A stretch of 64,000 bases of DNA from Aeoliella straminimaris (GCF_024054565.1 NZ_JAMXLR010000004.1:39121-103120), one strand, 5' to 3'. Positions 18,088 to 27,884 are shown, counted from the first letter of the stretch. Made by a program: numbers and translations. Notes: generated by a model from the sequence alone, not told the origin.

Positions 18088-19086
18088 ATGAACATCACCT
18101 CTTGCGTCCGATCGTTGGCACTCATCCCTCTGTCGATGGTGCTGGTTACAACCACTTCGCGTGCCGAAGACTCTGCCGGCTATTCTTGGAACAACAACGA
18201 GTCCCAACACTACGCTGAGCTGAGCTTCGATGGTTCGCCTCTGGTGCGTTACATGTACGCTCCGCTGGACGAATCGTCGGACGCAAAGCGGGCGGAGACC
18301 TACAAGCCATACCTGCATGTATACAGCCCCGATGGATCGCAGATCATCACCAAGGGCCCGGGTGGTTTGTACCCGCATCACCGCGGCATTTACTTCGGCT
18401 TCAACAAGATCACCTATGGCGATGGCAAGCGTTGCGATACTTGGCACTGCACCAACGGCGCCTACGAACAGAACGAGAGCATCGATTCGATAGATGCCGA
18501 CGACGATAGCGGCACCCTGGAGACAACCATCTCCTGGCATGGCAAAGGTGGTGAGCTGTTTGCGAACGAATCGCGCAAACAGACCATTTCGAAGACTGGC
18601 GACATGACTCAGATCGACTTCGAGTCGCAGCTCGAATGTGCCGACGGCATCGACAAGATTCATCTCGATGGCGACCCCCAGCATGCGGGCGTGCAGTTCC
18701 GTGCCTCGCAGAAGGTTGCCGACGAGACGGCCAAGCAGACCTACTATGTCCGCACTGACGGCAAGGGCAAGCCGGGCGAGACACGCAACTGGAACCACAC
18801 CAAGAAGGACGACCCGGTCAACGGCGAAACCACCAATCGTCCCTGGCTCGCCATGTCGGTGGTCATCGACGGGGCGCGGTACACGGTGCTGTACCTCGAC
18901 CACCCCGACAATCCCAAGCCGGCCCACTACAGCGAACGCGATTACGGCCGCTTTGGTTCCTACTTTGTGACCGATGTAACGCCCGACAAACCGCTCGACG
19001 TCAAGTACCGCTATTTCATCAAGCCGGGCGAAATGACCGTGGACGAATGCCAGAAGTTGCACGACGAATTCGTCGGCCAGCGCTAA
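18088..19086 (+). CDS. Secreted DUF6807 (PmoA-like) family protein
   Basis: A 332-residue protein with an N-terminal signal peptide (about 26 residues, ending SRAE). The body is of the DUF6807 family, often labelled methane oxygenase PmoA although unrelated in function to methane monooxygenase. Family blocks are YLHVYSPDGSQIITKGPGG, PHHRGIYFGFNKI, WHGKGGELF and GRFGSYFVTD near the end. Such genes are numerous in planctomycetes; their biochemical role is unproven. GAGGA precedes the ATG closely. The stop codon overlaps that of the convergent metzincin-like gene by four bases. Confidence 0.85.
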   Translation: MNITSCVRSLALIPLSMVLVTTTSRAEDSAGYSWNNNESQHYAELSFDGSPLVRYMYAPLDESSDAKRAETYKPYLHVYSPDGSQIITKGPGGLYPHHRGIYFGFNKITYGDGKRCDTWHCTNGAYEQNESIDSIDADDDSGTLETTISWHGKGGELFANESRKQTISKTGDMTQIDFESQLECADGIDKIHLDGDPQHAGVQFRASQKVADETAKQTYYVRTDGKGKPGETRNWNHTKKDDPVNGETTNRPWLAMSVVIDGARYTVLYLDHPDNPKPAHYSERDYGRFGSYFVTDVTPDKPLDVKYRYFIKPGEMTVDECQKLHDEFVGQR

Positions 19087-20732
19087 AGGCTCGATCCGCG
19101 TCTGGTGTATCCGACGGCGCCAAGCAGCAAGGTGCAGGCAACTGCGATGGCGGCCGATGAAGCCTCGGGAACCTGCAAACCACTACTCGTCCCCATGGCA
19201 GTGCTGACCGCCTGATGCATCAAGTTCAGGTCCGTTAAATCGGTCAGGCCGCTAAAGTCGAGGTCGCCGTGGTAGTACTTGTCGATGCTCGACATGTTGA
19301 GGGTGTCCGTCATCCAGCCGGCCAAGAATAGATCGATGTCGTCCTGATTCACGATGCGGTCCTGGTTCAGGTCGCCAGCCAGTCCATTCAGCGGGCTGAT
19401 CAGCTCGAACTCGAGGTCGATCCAGCTACCAATCGCATCGACACCATTGGCGATGGCCGTGATGTTCCACCAACTGCCCGCCAGGATAGTTGGGGCCGGC
19501 GGGTTGTAGTCGAGGAAGTCGATCGTGGGGGTCGACTGTCCCACGGCGCCGGCGTCGACAATGAACCTCGACATGCCAAATTCGGTGTCCTCGATCGAAC
19601 TGCCAATCTCCAGCAAGCGTTCGCGGCTGTTGGTTTCCGAATCGATATCCACCAGTGCCCCGGTGAGTCGATTGTCGCCATCGGCCTCGCCGCTGAGGTA
19701 GAACTGCACACCGTCGGCACCCGAGCGGTATTCGATATCAATCGTTTGCGTTTCGGCTAAGAATGTTCCGGTGTCGGTGTCGAAGTACTGCCCCAACCGT
19801 TGGTACTGCAAGCCATAATTCACCCCAGCGGCGTAGCCTTCCACGACACCGTAGTTGCCCAAGCCATCGGTCATCGACTGCAGTTCGTCGTGGGCGTAGA
19901 TGCGATGGACGCCCTCGCCCAGGCCATCTTCGCCATCGACACGAGGAAACTGCGACTCGGAAATCCACCCGACGTCGGACACCTTCTCACGAATGCGAAA
20001 GTCGCCCGTGCTGATGTTGCCCATCGTGTCGAAGGGATTGCTGTACTCGTACGAGGCCACACCAAACGGCATGGGGTCGTAGGGCGAGACGCCGGGGATG
20101 TACTCTTCGTACTGTTGCGACTGTTCGTTCCAGGTATAAGGGTGGAAGTTGCTGTCGTTGCGGGTGACGAACGCCTTGGCATGATCGACACCCACTTGAT
20201 GGCCAATCTCGTGCTGTGTCACTTGGGTGCGGATCGACTGCAGATAGATGCGGTTGCTGGTCGATAGTCCCGACCAGCCCGTGTCATTGGTGGTGTAGCC
20301 GATGTCGTAAGCGAACAGGTAATAGTCCGACAGGTTCTTCCCCAGTCCTTGGGCCACGTTGTTGGCGAGTTGGTAGAAGTTGCTGGGGCGGGTATTGTCG
20401 TCGTTCAGTTCGATGGGGGTGTCGATAATGTCATCGAAGTAGAAGTCGAACTGCCCCCCGGAGTTCGTGGCGTAGAAACTCCGCATCTGCTCTTCCCGCT
20501 GTCGATGCGTATCGACTCGATTGTCCCACTGTTCGGTGGAGAGCGGACTGTCGACGTCGTGCACGACCATCATCAACACCTTCTTCAAGCCGTTGTAGCG
20601 ATCGGTGCCCGAGCGACTGTCCTGTGGGATCGAGGGATCGGGAAAGATGTCGGCCCGCGCTGCAGACCACCCTGTGGAGAAAAGCAGCGTCAGAATAGCG
20701 ACGCAGCATGGCCGCCCTATCGATTGAGTCAT
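19083..20732 (-). CDS. Secreted metzincin-like metalloprotease with dockerin-like repeat and PEP-type C-terminal anchor
   Basis: The 549-residue product has a signal peptide (MTQSIGRPCCVAILTLLF ... ARA). A domain with the zinc motif HEIGHQVGVDH follows at about residues 172-182, matching HExxHxxGxxH of metzincin-type proteases. At about residues 455-515 there are two calcium-loop-like segments (GDLNQDRIVNQDDIDLF and the later GDLDFSGLTDLTDLN), which look like a type I dockerin. The end VPEASSAAIAVACTLLLGAVG followed by RR resembles a PEP-CTERM sorting signal with VPEAS in place of VPEP. The ATG at 20732 is used because the signal peptide then leads and AGGTG precedes it. Protease activity is inferred only from the zinc motif. 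Confidence 0.8.
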   Translation of the reverse strand: MTQSIGRPCCVAILTLLFSTGWSAARADIFPDPSIPQDSRSGTDRYNGLKKVLMMVVHDVDSPLSTEQWDNRVDTHRQREEQMRSFYATNSGGQFDFYFDDIIDTPIELNDDNTRPSNFYQLANNVAQGLGKNLSDYYLFAYDIGYTTNDTGWSGLSTSNRIYLQSIRTQVTQHEIGHQVGVDHAKAFVTRNDSNFHPYTWNEQSQQYEEYIPGVSPYDPMPFGVASYEYSNPFDTMGNISTGDFRIREKVSDVGWISESQFPRVDGEDGLGEGVHRIYAHDELQSMTDGLGNYGVVEGYAAGVNYGLQYQRLGQYFDTDTGTFLAETQTIDIEYRSGADGVQFYLSGEADGDNRLTGALVDIDSETNSRERLLEIGSSIEDTEFGMSRFIVDAGAVGQSTPTIDFLDYNPPAPTILAGSWWNITAIANGVDAIGSWIDLEFELISPLNGLAGDLNQDRIVNQDDIDLFLAGWMTDTLNMSSIDKYYHGDLDFSGLTDLTDLNLMHQAVSTAMGTSSGLQVPEASSAAIAVACTLLLGAVGYTRRGSSL

Positions 20733-21057
20733 TGCGCACCTGTGTTCTCTGTTTCCTGTCCCAGGACCCCCACGGCCGCCGGCGGAAAACCGCCTGGAGG
20801 CTACGGTTGGCCTTGTCGACCTCGAGCGTCGTTCGGGTCGCACCGAATATTCCGCAGGATCATGATAGAGGAGCGGACGGTGGACCGAGGCCGGTTTTCT
20901 CGCAGTTATCGACCGCTTTTGCGCAACTTTGGCGTTCATCGATGGATCGCGGACGCGCGTCTGGGCAACGCCTGGGCGGTTCCACCCTTCCATCTATTCA
21001 GTAACATAGAGTTGTGAGTCCTCAGAATCGTAAGGCGGCGGAAGGTTAAGGGAGTAT
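20733..21057. other. 325-base divergent intergenic region
   Basis: Lies between the metzincin-like gene and the second phosphofructokinase. No coding sequence is supported. A short GC hairpin (GGCGG-AAAA-CCGCC around 20777-20793) is the only visible structure. Confidence 0.45.
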
Positions 21058-22188
21058 ATGGCAAGCGATCAGTGCATTGGCGTCCTCACCAGCGGTGGCG
21101 ATTGCCCCGGATTGAATGCTGCGATTCGAGGGCTCGGCAAGGCCGCCCTCGATCGATTCGACATGTCGATGATCGGATTCCGCGACGGTTTTCGTGGTCT
21201 GGTGCAGGATCGTACGCTGCGAATCACCGGCGAGAAGCTCTCCGGCATCCTGACCGATGGTGGCACCATTCTGGGCACCAGTCGCGATAAACCCCACAAA
21301 ATGCCCATCGGCGACCGCACCGAAGACATGACCCCCGCCATTGTCGAGACGTACCATCGACATGGCCTGGAGGCAGTGGTCTGCATCGGCGGCGGCGGCA
21401 CCCAGAAGAATGCCATGCGGCTCATGGAGGCGGGCCTGAATGTTGTCACCCTGCCAAAGACTATCGACAACGATATCGCCGGCACGGACGTTTCGTTCGG
21501 CTTCGACACGGCGCTGCAGATTGCCACCGAAGCCATCGATCGCCTACACAGCACGGCCACCAGTCACCACCGCGTGATCGTCGTTGAACTGATGGGCCAC
21601 CGGGCCGGGTGGCTGGCACTTGGTGCGGGCATTGCCGGCGGTGCGGACGCCATTCTGATTCCCGAAATCCCCTACAGCCCAGAGGTGGTGGCGGAAGCCA
21701 TCAAACGACGAGCCAAGCGGGGGCACCGCTTCAGCATCGTGGCTGTGGCCGAAGGCGCCGTGACCATCGAGCAGCAACAGCAGATCGACTCGTTGGTGCA
21801 ACAGAAGAAAGACGCCCAGGACAAGGATGAGAAGAAAACTGCCTCGGACGCTTTGAAGAAGTTCCACGAAGAGCACGTGGACCACACGCTGCACCTGACA
21901 GGTCAACTGGAAAAGTCGACCGGAATGGAGTCGCGTCTGACGATCCTCGGGCACCTGCAGCGGGGCGGAACTCCGTCGGCCGCCGACCGCCTGCTCGCCA
22001 CACGGTTGGGCTCGGCCTGTGCCGAGGTGCTCTCGAAGCGGCAATACGCCGTGATGGTCGCCGCGCGGGGCGATGCCACCGAGAACATCCCGCTGGTAGA
22101 AGTTGCCGGCCAGAAGAAGCTGGTTCCGCCCGACCATCCTTGGGTGCGAGCCGCCCGCTTAGTAGGCACCTGCATGGGCGACGAGTAG
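21058..22188 (+). CDS. Phosphofructokinase-like protein, second paralogue with altered active site
   Basis: The 376-residue protein clearly belongs to the phosphofructokinase family: [38 protein letters not shown], and [15 protein letters not shown]. Two conserved motifs differ from the first paralogue. GGDGS has become GGGGT, losing the aspartate that helps bind Mg-nucleotide (D103 in E. coli), and MGR has become MGH (R171 position). It also has an insertion of about 45 mainly Gln/Lys/Glu residues after [12 protein letters not shown], rich in QQ and K. The catalytic aspartates of TIDND are kept. It may use a different phosphate donor or a different sugar phosphate. GGAG lies close upstream of the ATG. 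Confidence 0.88.
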   Translation: MASDQCIGVLTSGGDCPGLNAAIRGLGKAALDRFDMSMIGFRDGFRGLVQDRTLRITGEKLSGILTDGGTILGTSRDKPHKMPIGDRTEDMTPAIVETYHRHGLEAVVCIGGGGTQKNAMRLMEAGLNVVTLPKTIDNDIAGTDVSFGFDTALQIATEAIDRLHSTATSHHRVIVVELMGHRAGWLALGAGIAGGADAILIPEIPYSPEVVAEAIKRRAKRGHRFSIVAVAEGAVTIEQQQQIDSLVQQKKDAQDKDEKKTASDALKKFHEEHVDHTLHLTGQLEKSTGMESRLTILGHLQRGGTPSAADRLLATRLGSACAEVLSKRQYAVMVAARGDATENIPLVEVAGQKKLVPPDHPWVRAARLVGTCMGDE

Positions 22189-22229
22189 CAAGCGCTGCGA
22201 TGCTCGCCGGAATGGGGTATCCTGGCAGC

Positions 22230-23432
22230 ATGATCTACCGAACCTTTGGCCGCACCGGCCTGCAGATGCCCGTCTTCAGCTGCGGTGGCATGCGCTATCA
22301 GCAGTCGTGGTCCGATATGCCCCTTGCGGAGGTCGAGGCGGAGAATCAGCGCAACCTCGAGGCCACGATCCGCCGCTCCGTCGAGCTGGGCATCAACCAT
22401 ATCGAGACGGCTCGCGGATACGGATCCAGCGAGCGCCAGTTGGGCGTCGTGTTGCCAACCTTCGAACGGGATAAGCTGATCGTCCAGACCAAGATCGCGC
22501 CCGCTGCCGATCCGGCCGTGTTCGAACAGCAATTTGCCGAATCGCTGGAGCGATTGAACCTGGAGCATGTCGACCTGCTGGCCATCCACGGCATCAACAA
22601 CCACGAGTTGCTGTGGCAGTCGACGCGGCCCGGTGGCTGTCTGGCCAGTGCTCGACGACTGCAGGCCGAAGGCAAGGCGCGGCACATCGGTTTTTCGACG
22701 CATGCCTCGACCGACACCATCCTCGCCGCGCTACAACATGAAGGTGATGGCGGTTTCGATTACGTGAACCTGCACTGGTACTACATCAACCAGAGCAACT
22801 GGCCTGCCATTGAACTCGCCCATCAACTCGACATGGGCGTGTTCATCATCTCGCCCAACGACAAGGGTGGTATGCTGTATCGGCCCTCGGACAAACTCGT
22901 CGAGCTTTGCCGGCCGCTGCACCCCATTGTGTTCAATAGCCTGTTCTGCTTATCCCATCCCGAGGTGCACACGCTGAGCCTTGGTGCGTCGAAACCCAGT
23001 GATTTCGACTTGCAGATGTCGAGCCTGGAACTGTTGGACCACGCCGCCGGCACCATTGCGCCGATCGTCTCGCGACTCGACCAGGCCATGGTCGATGCGG
23101 TGGGCGCCGAGGTCGCTACTCGGTTTGTCGAGGGACTGCCCGACTGGGAGGCGTCGCCCGGCTACATGAACATGCAGACCATGCTGTGGTTGCGCAACGT
23201 GGCGTTAGCGTACGACCTGACGGAGTATGGCAAAATGCGTTACAACTTGCTGGGCAACGGCGGCCACTGGTTCGAAGGACTGAGCGCTGCGCACCTCGAC
23301 GCTATCTCCGACGAAAAGTTCAACCAGGCGGTGAAGGATTCTCCCTTTGCCAAGGAGGTTCGTGGCTGGCTGGCCGAGACGCACGCCATGCTCGGCGGGG
23401 CGGAGATAAAACGCCTTAGCCAGGGCGAGTAG
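22230..23432 (+). CDS. Aldo/keto reductase family protein with C-terminal extension
   Basis: A 400-residue NADPH-dependent oxidoreductase of the aldo/keto reductase superfamily. It starts MIYRTFGRTGLQMP and shows GINHIETARGYGSSERQLG, where the family's usual catalytic aspartate (D in DTAxxYG) is Glu while the tyrosine is kept. The lysine (VQTKIAP) and histidine (LAIHGIN) of the catalytic tetrad are present. Barrel strands continue to about residue 270 (FVNSL-type FNSLFCLSHPE). The last 100 residues form a helical extension without the Cys-rich 4Fe-4S motif found in some relatives. The ATG at 22230 is preferred on family alignment, though no good Shine-Dalgarno is seen. Confidence 0.87.
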   Translation: MIYRTFGRTGLQMPVFSCGGMRYQQSWSDMPLAEVEAENQRNLEATIRRSVELGINHIETARGYGSSERQLGVVLPTFERDKLIVQTKIAPAADPAVFEQQFAESLERLNLEHVDLLAIHGINNHELLWQSTRPGGCLASARRLQAEGKARHIGFSTHASTDTILAALQHEGDGGFDYVNLHWYYINQSNWPAIELAHQLDMGVFIISPNDKGGMLYRPSDKLVELCRPLHPIVFNSLFCLSHPEVHTLSLGASKPSDFDLQMSSLELLDHAAGTIAPIVSRLDQAMVDAVGAEVATRFVEGLPDWEASPGYMNMQTMLWLRNVALAYDLTEYGKMRYNLLGNGGHWFEGLSAAHLDAISDEKFNQAVKDSPFAKEVRGWLAETHAMLGGAEIKRLSQGE

Positions 23433-23559
23433 CAGCTCGCGGTGGCAGTAGAGCCGGCAAGCCGAAGCCCCTGCGGCTTCACGGTTTGACATCCGCGCCG
23501 CGGTTCGCGAAACTTTGAGTCTGAAATCCATACTCTTTTCTCAGGCTGGAGATTCCAAT

Positions 23560-25518
23560 ATGGCGGATGAACACGGTGGTGAGCTCGATACGGTGATGCA
23601 GGAGTCGCGGCTATTTCCGCCGCCAGCCGAATTCTCGGCCGGGGCGCGGATCAAGTCGCTCGAAGAGTATCAACAACTGTGGGACCGTGCGGCCGCTGAT
23701 CCGCCCAAGTTCTGGGCCGACATCGCCCAAGAGGAACTGCATTGGTTCGAACCGTTCACCGAAGCACTGCGGTGGAACGAACCGGTCGCCGAATGGTTTG
23801 TCGGCGGCAAGACGAACGCCTGCTACAACTGCGTCGACAAGCATGTGGCCGAAGGCCGGGGCGATCGCGTGGCGATTGTCTGGGAAGGCGAGCCCGGCGA
23901 CGAGCGGACGCTCACCTACGCCGAGTTGCAGACCGAAGTTTCGAAGTGCGCCAATGCACTCAAGTCGCTGGGCATCGGCCTGGGCGACGTCGTGAGCATC
24001 TACATGCCGATGACGCCTGAACTGGCGATCGCGATGCTGGCCTGCGCACGCATTGGCGCGGTCCACTCCGTGATTTTTGCCGGCTTCTCCGGCGAAGCGA
24101 TTGCCGACCGAAACAACGATGCCGGCGCCAAACTGGTGATTACGGCCGACGGCGGTTGGCGGCGTGGCAAGGTGTTGCCGCTCAAGGAAACCGTGGACGA
24201 AGCCCTGGCCAAAAGCCCCACGGTCGAGCACTGCCTGGTGCTGAAGCGGGCGGGAGACGCCCCCAACATGCAGGAAGGTCGCGACGTCTGGTGGCACGAT
24301 GTGGTCGACACCGCATCGGACGAATGCCCGGCCGCACCGCTCGATAGCGAGACACCGCTGTTCATCCTCTACACCAGTGGCTCCACCGGCAAACCCAAAG
24401 GCATCAAACACACCTCGGCCGGTTACACCCTGTACGCCAAGAAGACCTTTGAGTGGGTGTTCGACCATCGCGACGACGACGTCTTCTGGTGCACGGCCGA
24501 CTGCGGTTGGATCACTGGCCATAGCTACGTGGTCTATGGACCGCTGGCCGCCGGGGCCAAGGTGCTGATGTACGAGGGCGCGCCGGACCATCCCGCCGGC
24601 GATCGATTCTGGGACATCGTTGAACGCCGCAAGGTTACCGTTTTCTACACCGCTCCCACGGCCATCCGCGCATTCATCAAGTGGGGCGACGAGTTGGTCG
24701 ACAAACACGATCTGTCCAGCCTGCGAATCCTCGGTACCGTGGGCGAGGGCATCAATCCCGAAGCATGGATGTGGTACCACAAGAAGGTTGGCGGCGAGCG
24801 GTGCCCGATTGTCGACACCTGGTGGCAAACCGAGACCGGCGGCATCATGATGAGCCCGCTGCCCGGCGCCATTCCCACCAAACCAGGCAGTTGCACCAAG
24901 CCGCTGCCCGGCGTGGTTCCCGCTATCGTCGACGACCATGGCCAGCCGGTCCATCCGGGCCATGGGGGCTGGCTGACCATCACTCAGCCATGGCCAGGCA
25001 TGTTGCGTGGTATCTGGGGCGACATGCAACGGTACCAGGATGTCTACTGGTCGCGTATCCCCGGCAAGTACCTGGCCGGCGACAACGCCCGTTGCGATCA
25101 AGACGGCTACTACTGGATCATGGGCCGCATCGACGACGTGTTGAACGTCTCGGGGCACCGGCTCAGCACCATTGAGATCGAGAGCGCATTGGTCTCGCAT
25201 CCCGCCGTGGCCGAAGCCGCCGCCGTGGGCCGGCCGCACGACCTGAAGGGCGAGGCGGTGGCCGTATTCATCACGCTCAAGGACGTCGACCCCAGTGAGG
25301 AACTGCGAGAAGAGCTAAAGCATCACGTCCGCAAGGAAATCGGCGCATTGGCTCAGCCCGAAGACATCCGCTTCACCGGCTCGCTGCCCAAGACGCGGAG
25401 CGGAAAGATCATGCGACGCCTGCTGAAGGACATCGCCGCCGGTCGCGAAGCGGTGGGTGATACTACCACGTTGGAAGACTACACCGTGCTGACAAGGTTG
25501 CGTTCGGGGAAAGAATAG
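23560..25518 (+). CDS. acsA: Acetyl-coenzyme A synthetase
   Basis: AMP-forming enzyme that activates acetate to acetyl-CoA in two steps through acetyl-adenylate. The 652-residue length matches the family. It has the P-loop [12 protein letters not shown] at about residues 272-283, WWQTETGG (adenylate site) at about 421-428, and [11 protein letters not shown] at about 610-620. The last motif includes K616, the residue acetylated to switch the enzyme off in relatives. The ATG at 23560 has GGAG eight bases upstream; a TTG-started longer frame is not needed. It is a single-gene unit as far as can be seen. Confidence 0.97.
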   Translation: MADEHGGELDTVMQESRLFPPPAEFSAGARIKSLEEYQQLWDRAAADPPKFWADIAQEELHWFEPFTEALRWNEPVAEWFVGGKTNACYNCVDKHVAEGRGDRVAIVWEGEPGDERTLTYAELQTEVSKCANALKSLGIGLGDVVSIYMPMTPELAIAMLACARIGAVHSVIFAGFSGEAIADRNNDAGAKLVITADGGWRRGKVLPLKETVDEALAKSPTVEHCLVLKRAGDAPNMQEGRDVWWHDVVDTASDECPAAPLDSETPLFILYTSGSTGKPKGIKHTSAGYTLYAKKTFEWVFDHRDDDVFWCTADCGWITGHSYVVYGPLAAGAKVLMYEGAPDHPAGDRFWDIVERRKVTVFYTAPTAIRAFIKWGDELVDKHDLSSLRILGTVGEGINPEAWMWYHKKVGGERCPIVDTWWQTETGGIMMSPLPGAIPTKPGSCTKPLPGVVPAIVDDHGQPVHPGHGGWLTITQPWPGMLRGIWGDMQRYQDVYWSRIPGKYLAGDNARCDQDGYYWIMGRIDDVLNVSGHRLSTIEIESALVSHPAVAEAAAVGRPHDLKGEAVAVFITLKDVDPSEELREELKHHVRKEIGALAQPEDIRFTGSLPKTRSGKIMRRLLKDIAAGREAVGDTTTLEDYTVLTRLRSGKE

Positions 25519-25628
25519 GGCTAAGCCGGCCTTTTCCCAACGATTTTTCCCGGCGGGAACTCTCGCCGTGTGGGTAGCGTCTATCAAGGTACGAGCCTTT
25601 CTTTCTTGTCCTTGTCAGGAGTCGACCC

Positions 25629-26810
25629 ATGCGCGCCCCGATCGCCTGTGCCTTTCTGCTAGCTTCGCTCTTCGTTTCCTCGTCCGGCATCAGCCAAGAG
25701 ACGGCCGTGCGTCCTGCTACGCACGAGATCGCGGTGCCAGCCAAGACGACCAGCAAGCCTCGCATCGAAGTCGCACTGCTGCTCGACACCAGCAACAGCA
25801 TGGACGGCCTGATCAATCAAGCCCGTACCAAGCTGTGGAAAATCGTTAACGAGTTCGAATCGGCCCGGCGCGACGGGCAGCGGGCGGATGTGTACGTCGC
25901 CCTATACGAGTACGGCAACGATCGCCTGTCGGCCGAAAAAGGTCACATCCGCCAAGTGGTGCCGCTTACGCTCGACCTCGATAAGATCTCCGAAGAGCTG
26001 TTTGCCCTCACCACCAATGGCGGCAGCGAGTACTGTGGCCAGGTAATCGAGCAAGCGGTCCGTGAGCTCGAGTGGAGCGACGCCAAAGCCGACTTGCGAT
26101 GCATCTTCATTGCCGGTAATGAACCCTTCACGCAAGGCTCCGTCGACTACCACGATGCCTGCCGCGCAGCGGCAGACAAGAACATCACCGTCAGCACGAT
26201 ACATTGCGGCAGCTACGACGAGGGCGTCAACACCATGTGGGCCGACGGTGCGAAGCTGGCCGATGGCAGCTATATGCACATCGATGCCAATCGCGTGGAG
26301 CCCAACATCGTAGCCCCTCAAGACGAACAACTTGCGGAGCTGAACAAGCAACTCAATAGCACCTACTGTGCCTATGGCGGCGACGAAGAACGCAAAGTCG
26401 CCCTGGCACGCCAAGAGGCGCAAGACACGAACGCCGCCGAGTCCGCCCCGGCTGTCGCCAGCTTACGATCCGTGACGAAGGCCAGCCGACTGTATCGCAA
26501 CGCGAACTGGGACCTGGTAGACGCGGTCAATGAAAAGAAGGTGGAGCTGGCGAAGCTCGATAAGCAGCAACTGCCAGAGGAACTTCGCGATCTGTCAACC
26601 GACCAACTTGCAGCACATGTGAAGAAGCTGGCCGACCAGCGATCGGGGATCCAAGAGAAGATCAAGAAGCTGGCCTCCGAACGAGCCAAGTACGTGGCTG
26701 CCGAGCGGGCCAAGCTTGCCGAAGGCGATTCCGAGTCACTGGACGACGCCATCGTAGAATCGGTCCGCCAGCAAGCCACCGCCAATTCGTTCGAGTTCGA
26801 CGAGAGGTAG
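25629..26810 (+). CDS. Secreted von Willebrand factor A-domain protein
   Basis: A 393-residue protein with a signal peptide (MRAPIACAFLLASLFVSSSG) and a VWA domain at about residues 50-250. Its metal-ion-dependent adhesion site begins with LLLDTSNSMDGL (D-x-S-x-S). A later SEYCGQVIEQAV and CIFIAGNEPFTQG fit the remaining strands. The C-terminal 120 residues are helical and charged (KKLADQRSGIQEKIKKLASERAKYVAAERAK), probably a coiled coil. AGGAG lies seven bases before the ATG. Such proteins usually act in envelope protein-protein contacts; the partner is unknown. Confidence 0.85.
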   Translation: MRAPIACAFLLASLFVSSSGISQETAVRPATHEIAVPAKTTSKPRIEVALLLDTSNSMDGLINQARTKLWKIVNEFESARRDGQRADVYVALYEYGNDRLSAEKGHIRQVVPLTLDLDKISEELFALTTNGGSEYCGQVIEQAVRELEWSDAKADLRCIFIAGNEPFTQGSVDYHDACRAAADKNITVSTIHCGSYDEGVNTMWADGAKLADGSYMHIDANRVEPNIVAPQDEQLAELNKQLNSTYCAYGGDEERKVALARQEAQDTNAAESAPAVASLRSVTKASRLYRNANWDLVDAVNEKKVELAKLDKQQLPEELRDLSTDQLAAHVKKLADQRSGIQEKIKKLASERAKYVAAERAKLAEGDSESLDDAIVESVRQQATANSFEFDER

Positions 26811-27121
26811 AAGTCGACTCGGGCCGCACGAAGAGATGGCGGCGGCAGCAGCGAAGAATAGAGAATTCTCCTCAATCGGCAAAGCTGCATTTACCCGCAT
26901 GCCGTGTCGCCGTTTCGTAGTTCACCGCAGGGAGCGAGCCGCCCAAACCCTCGTGATTTCCAGCGTCATTGACGCCATGGACGCTGGAGGGCGGCCGACT
27001 CCCGCTGCTCGTTTGTGAGCTAAGCTTTACTTGGCAGGAACTCTAATGCTTTGACAACGCTCAATGTTTGGGTGCGAGCGAGGCAAGCAATCGTCAACGC
27101 GCATGGTCACGGGGTGATACG
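26811..27121. other. 311-base intergenic region
   Basis: No ORF with coding character or RNA gene is seen. It contains a TTGACA hexamer at about 27051, upstream of the small zinc-ribbon gene, but no convincing -10 at the right spacing. Confidence 0.4.
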
Positions 27122-27370
27122 ATGGCGGCAACACGAACGAAATCCTCATCCAAAGTCTGGCAGTGGTTGCAGAAGGTGTGGCACCGCCACCGTCATGAAT
27201 CGAGCCACTGCAGTGAATGCGATCAGCCCATCCGCTATTTCGATCAGGTTTGTCCCCACTGCGGCCAAGGCAGCCCTGCGCGAATCTCGCCCTGGGTGGC
27301 GGTCTACCTGTTCGTCGGCGTCGCGATGATTTGGATCATCTACTCGGCATTTCATATGCTGCTTCACTAG
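27122..27370 (+). CDS. Small zinc-ribbon membrane protein
   Basis: An 82-residue product. A basic head (WLQKVWHRHRHE) is followed by a four-cysteine zinc ribbon (C30-SE-C33 and C44-PH-C47) and one transmembrane helix (about residues 57-79, WVAVYLFVGVAMIWIIYSA). The cysteine spacing and the helix make it a real gene rather than a chance frame. The ATG at 27122 is the best start; an in-frame GTG upstream is possible. Only 138 bases separate it from the BlaI-like regulator, whose own promoter intervenes. Function unknown. Confidence 0.65.
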   Translation: MAATRTKSSSKVWQWLQKVWHRHRHESSHCSECDQPIRYFDQVCPHCGQGSPARISPWVAVYLFVGVAMIWIIYSAFHMLLH

Positions 27371-27456
27371 CAGCGTCATGGATTCGCACGCGACCCTCCA
27401 GGTTGCCGCGGCATCCACTTCTTCATGACGCCGGAACGCTTGGTGAATAAACATGC

Positions 27457-27485
27457 TTGACGTGCCCCTCAATGTGCAGTAAAAT
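27457..27485 (+). promoter_or_regulatory. Sigma-70-type promoter of the BlaI/M56 operon
   Basis: TTGACG at 27457-27462, exactly 17 bases of spacer, then TAAAAT at 27480-27485, placed 23 bases before the regulator's ATG. Confidence 0.7.
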
Positions 27486-27493
27486 CTGCACAT
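27472..27493. promoter_or_regulatory. Operator-like palindrome over the -10 box of the blaI-like gene
   Basis: ATGTGCAG and CTGCACAT are perfect 8-bp arms with a six-base spacer that is itself the TAAAAT -10 box. Binding there would block the promoter, as expected for autorepression by a BlaI/MecI-type dimer. The GTGCA half-sites differ from the TACA/TGTA half-sites of classical bla/mec operators. Confidence 0.65.
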
Positions 27494-27508
27494 CAAAGGG
27501 AGCACGTC

Positions 27509-27862
27509 ATGCCTAAATTCACTCCTGGCGAATTGGCCGTCATGCAAATCTTGTGGGAGCATGGCGAGCTGAAGCCTGCTGAGATTCAGGAGAGATACCC
27601 TGAACCGATAAAGAATCCCGCGCTGCGATCCTATCTGGCCATCTTGCTCGACAAGGGCCACGTTTCGCGTCGCAAGTCGGGAAAGGCCTATTTCTATAAG
27701 GCCATCACACGTCGCCGTGCTGCGCTTCGATCAACCGTTCGCGAGATTGCAGATGCTTACTGCGAAGGCTCGGCGAAAAATCTGATCCTTCATCTCATTC
27801 GGGCGGAGAAGCTCAGCGAAGAAGAACTGCTTGAGCTCAAGCGTCTGGCCGACAACGGCTAA
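27509..27862 (+). CDS. BlaI/MecI/CopY-family transcriptional repressor
   Basis: A 117-residue winged-helix repressor of the penicillinase-repressor family. The N-terminus FTPGELAVMQILWEHGELKPAEIQERYP and the recognition-helix region NPALRSYLAILLDKGHVSRRKSGKAYFY are characteristic. The C-terminal helices serve for dimerisation and end with the usual SEEELLELKRL. AGGGAG precedes the ATG. A membrane M56 peptidase gene begins 22 bases downstream, matching the BlaR1/BlaI two-gene arrangement in which the sensor protease leads to repressor inactivation. The palindrome over its promoter suggests autoregulation. Confidence 0.93.
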   Translation: MPKFTPGELAVMQILWEHGELKPAEIQERYPEPIKNPALRSYLAILLDKGHVSRRKSGKAYFYKAITRRRAALRSTVREIADAYCEGSAKNLILHLIRAEKLSEEELLELKRLADNG

Positions 27863-27884
27863 ACCTACGTAGGAGTACAACGTC

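Noticed and set aside
23611..25239. 542-codon minus-strand frame
   Set aside because: Antisense shadow of acetyl-CoA synthetase caused by high GC content.
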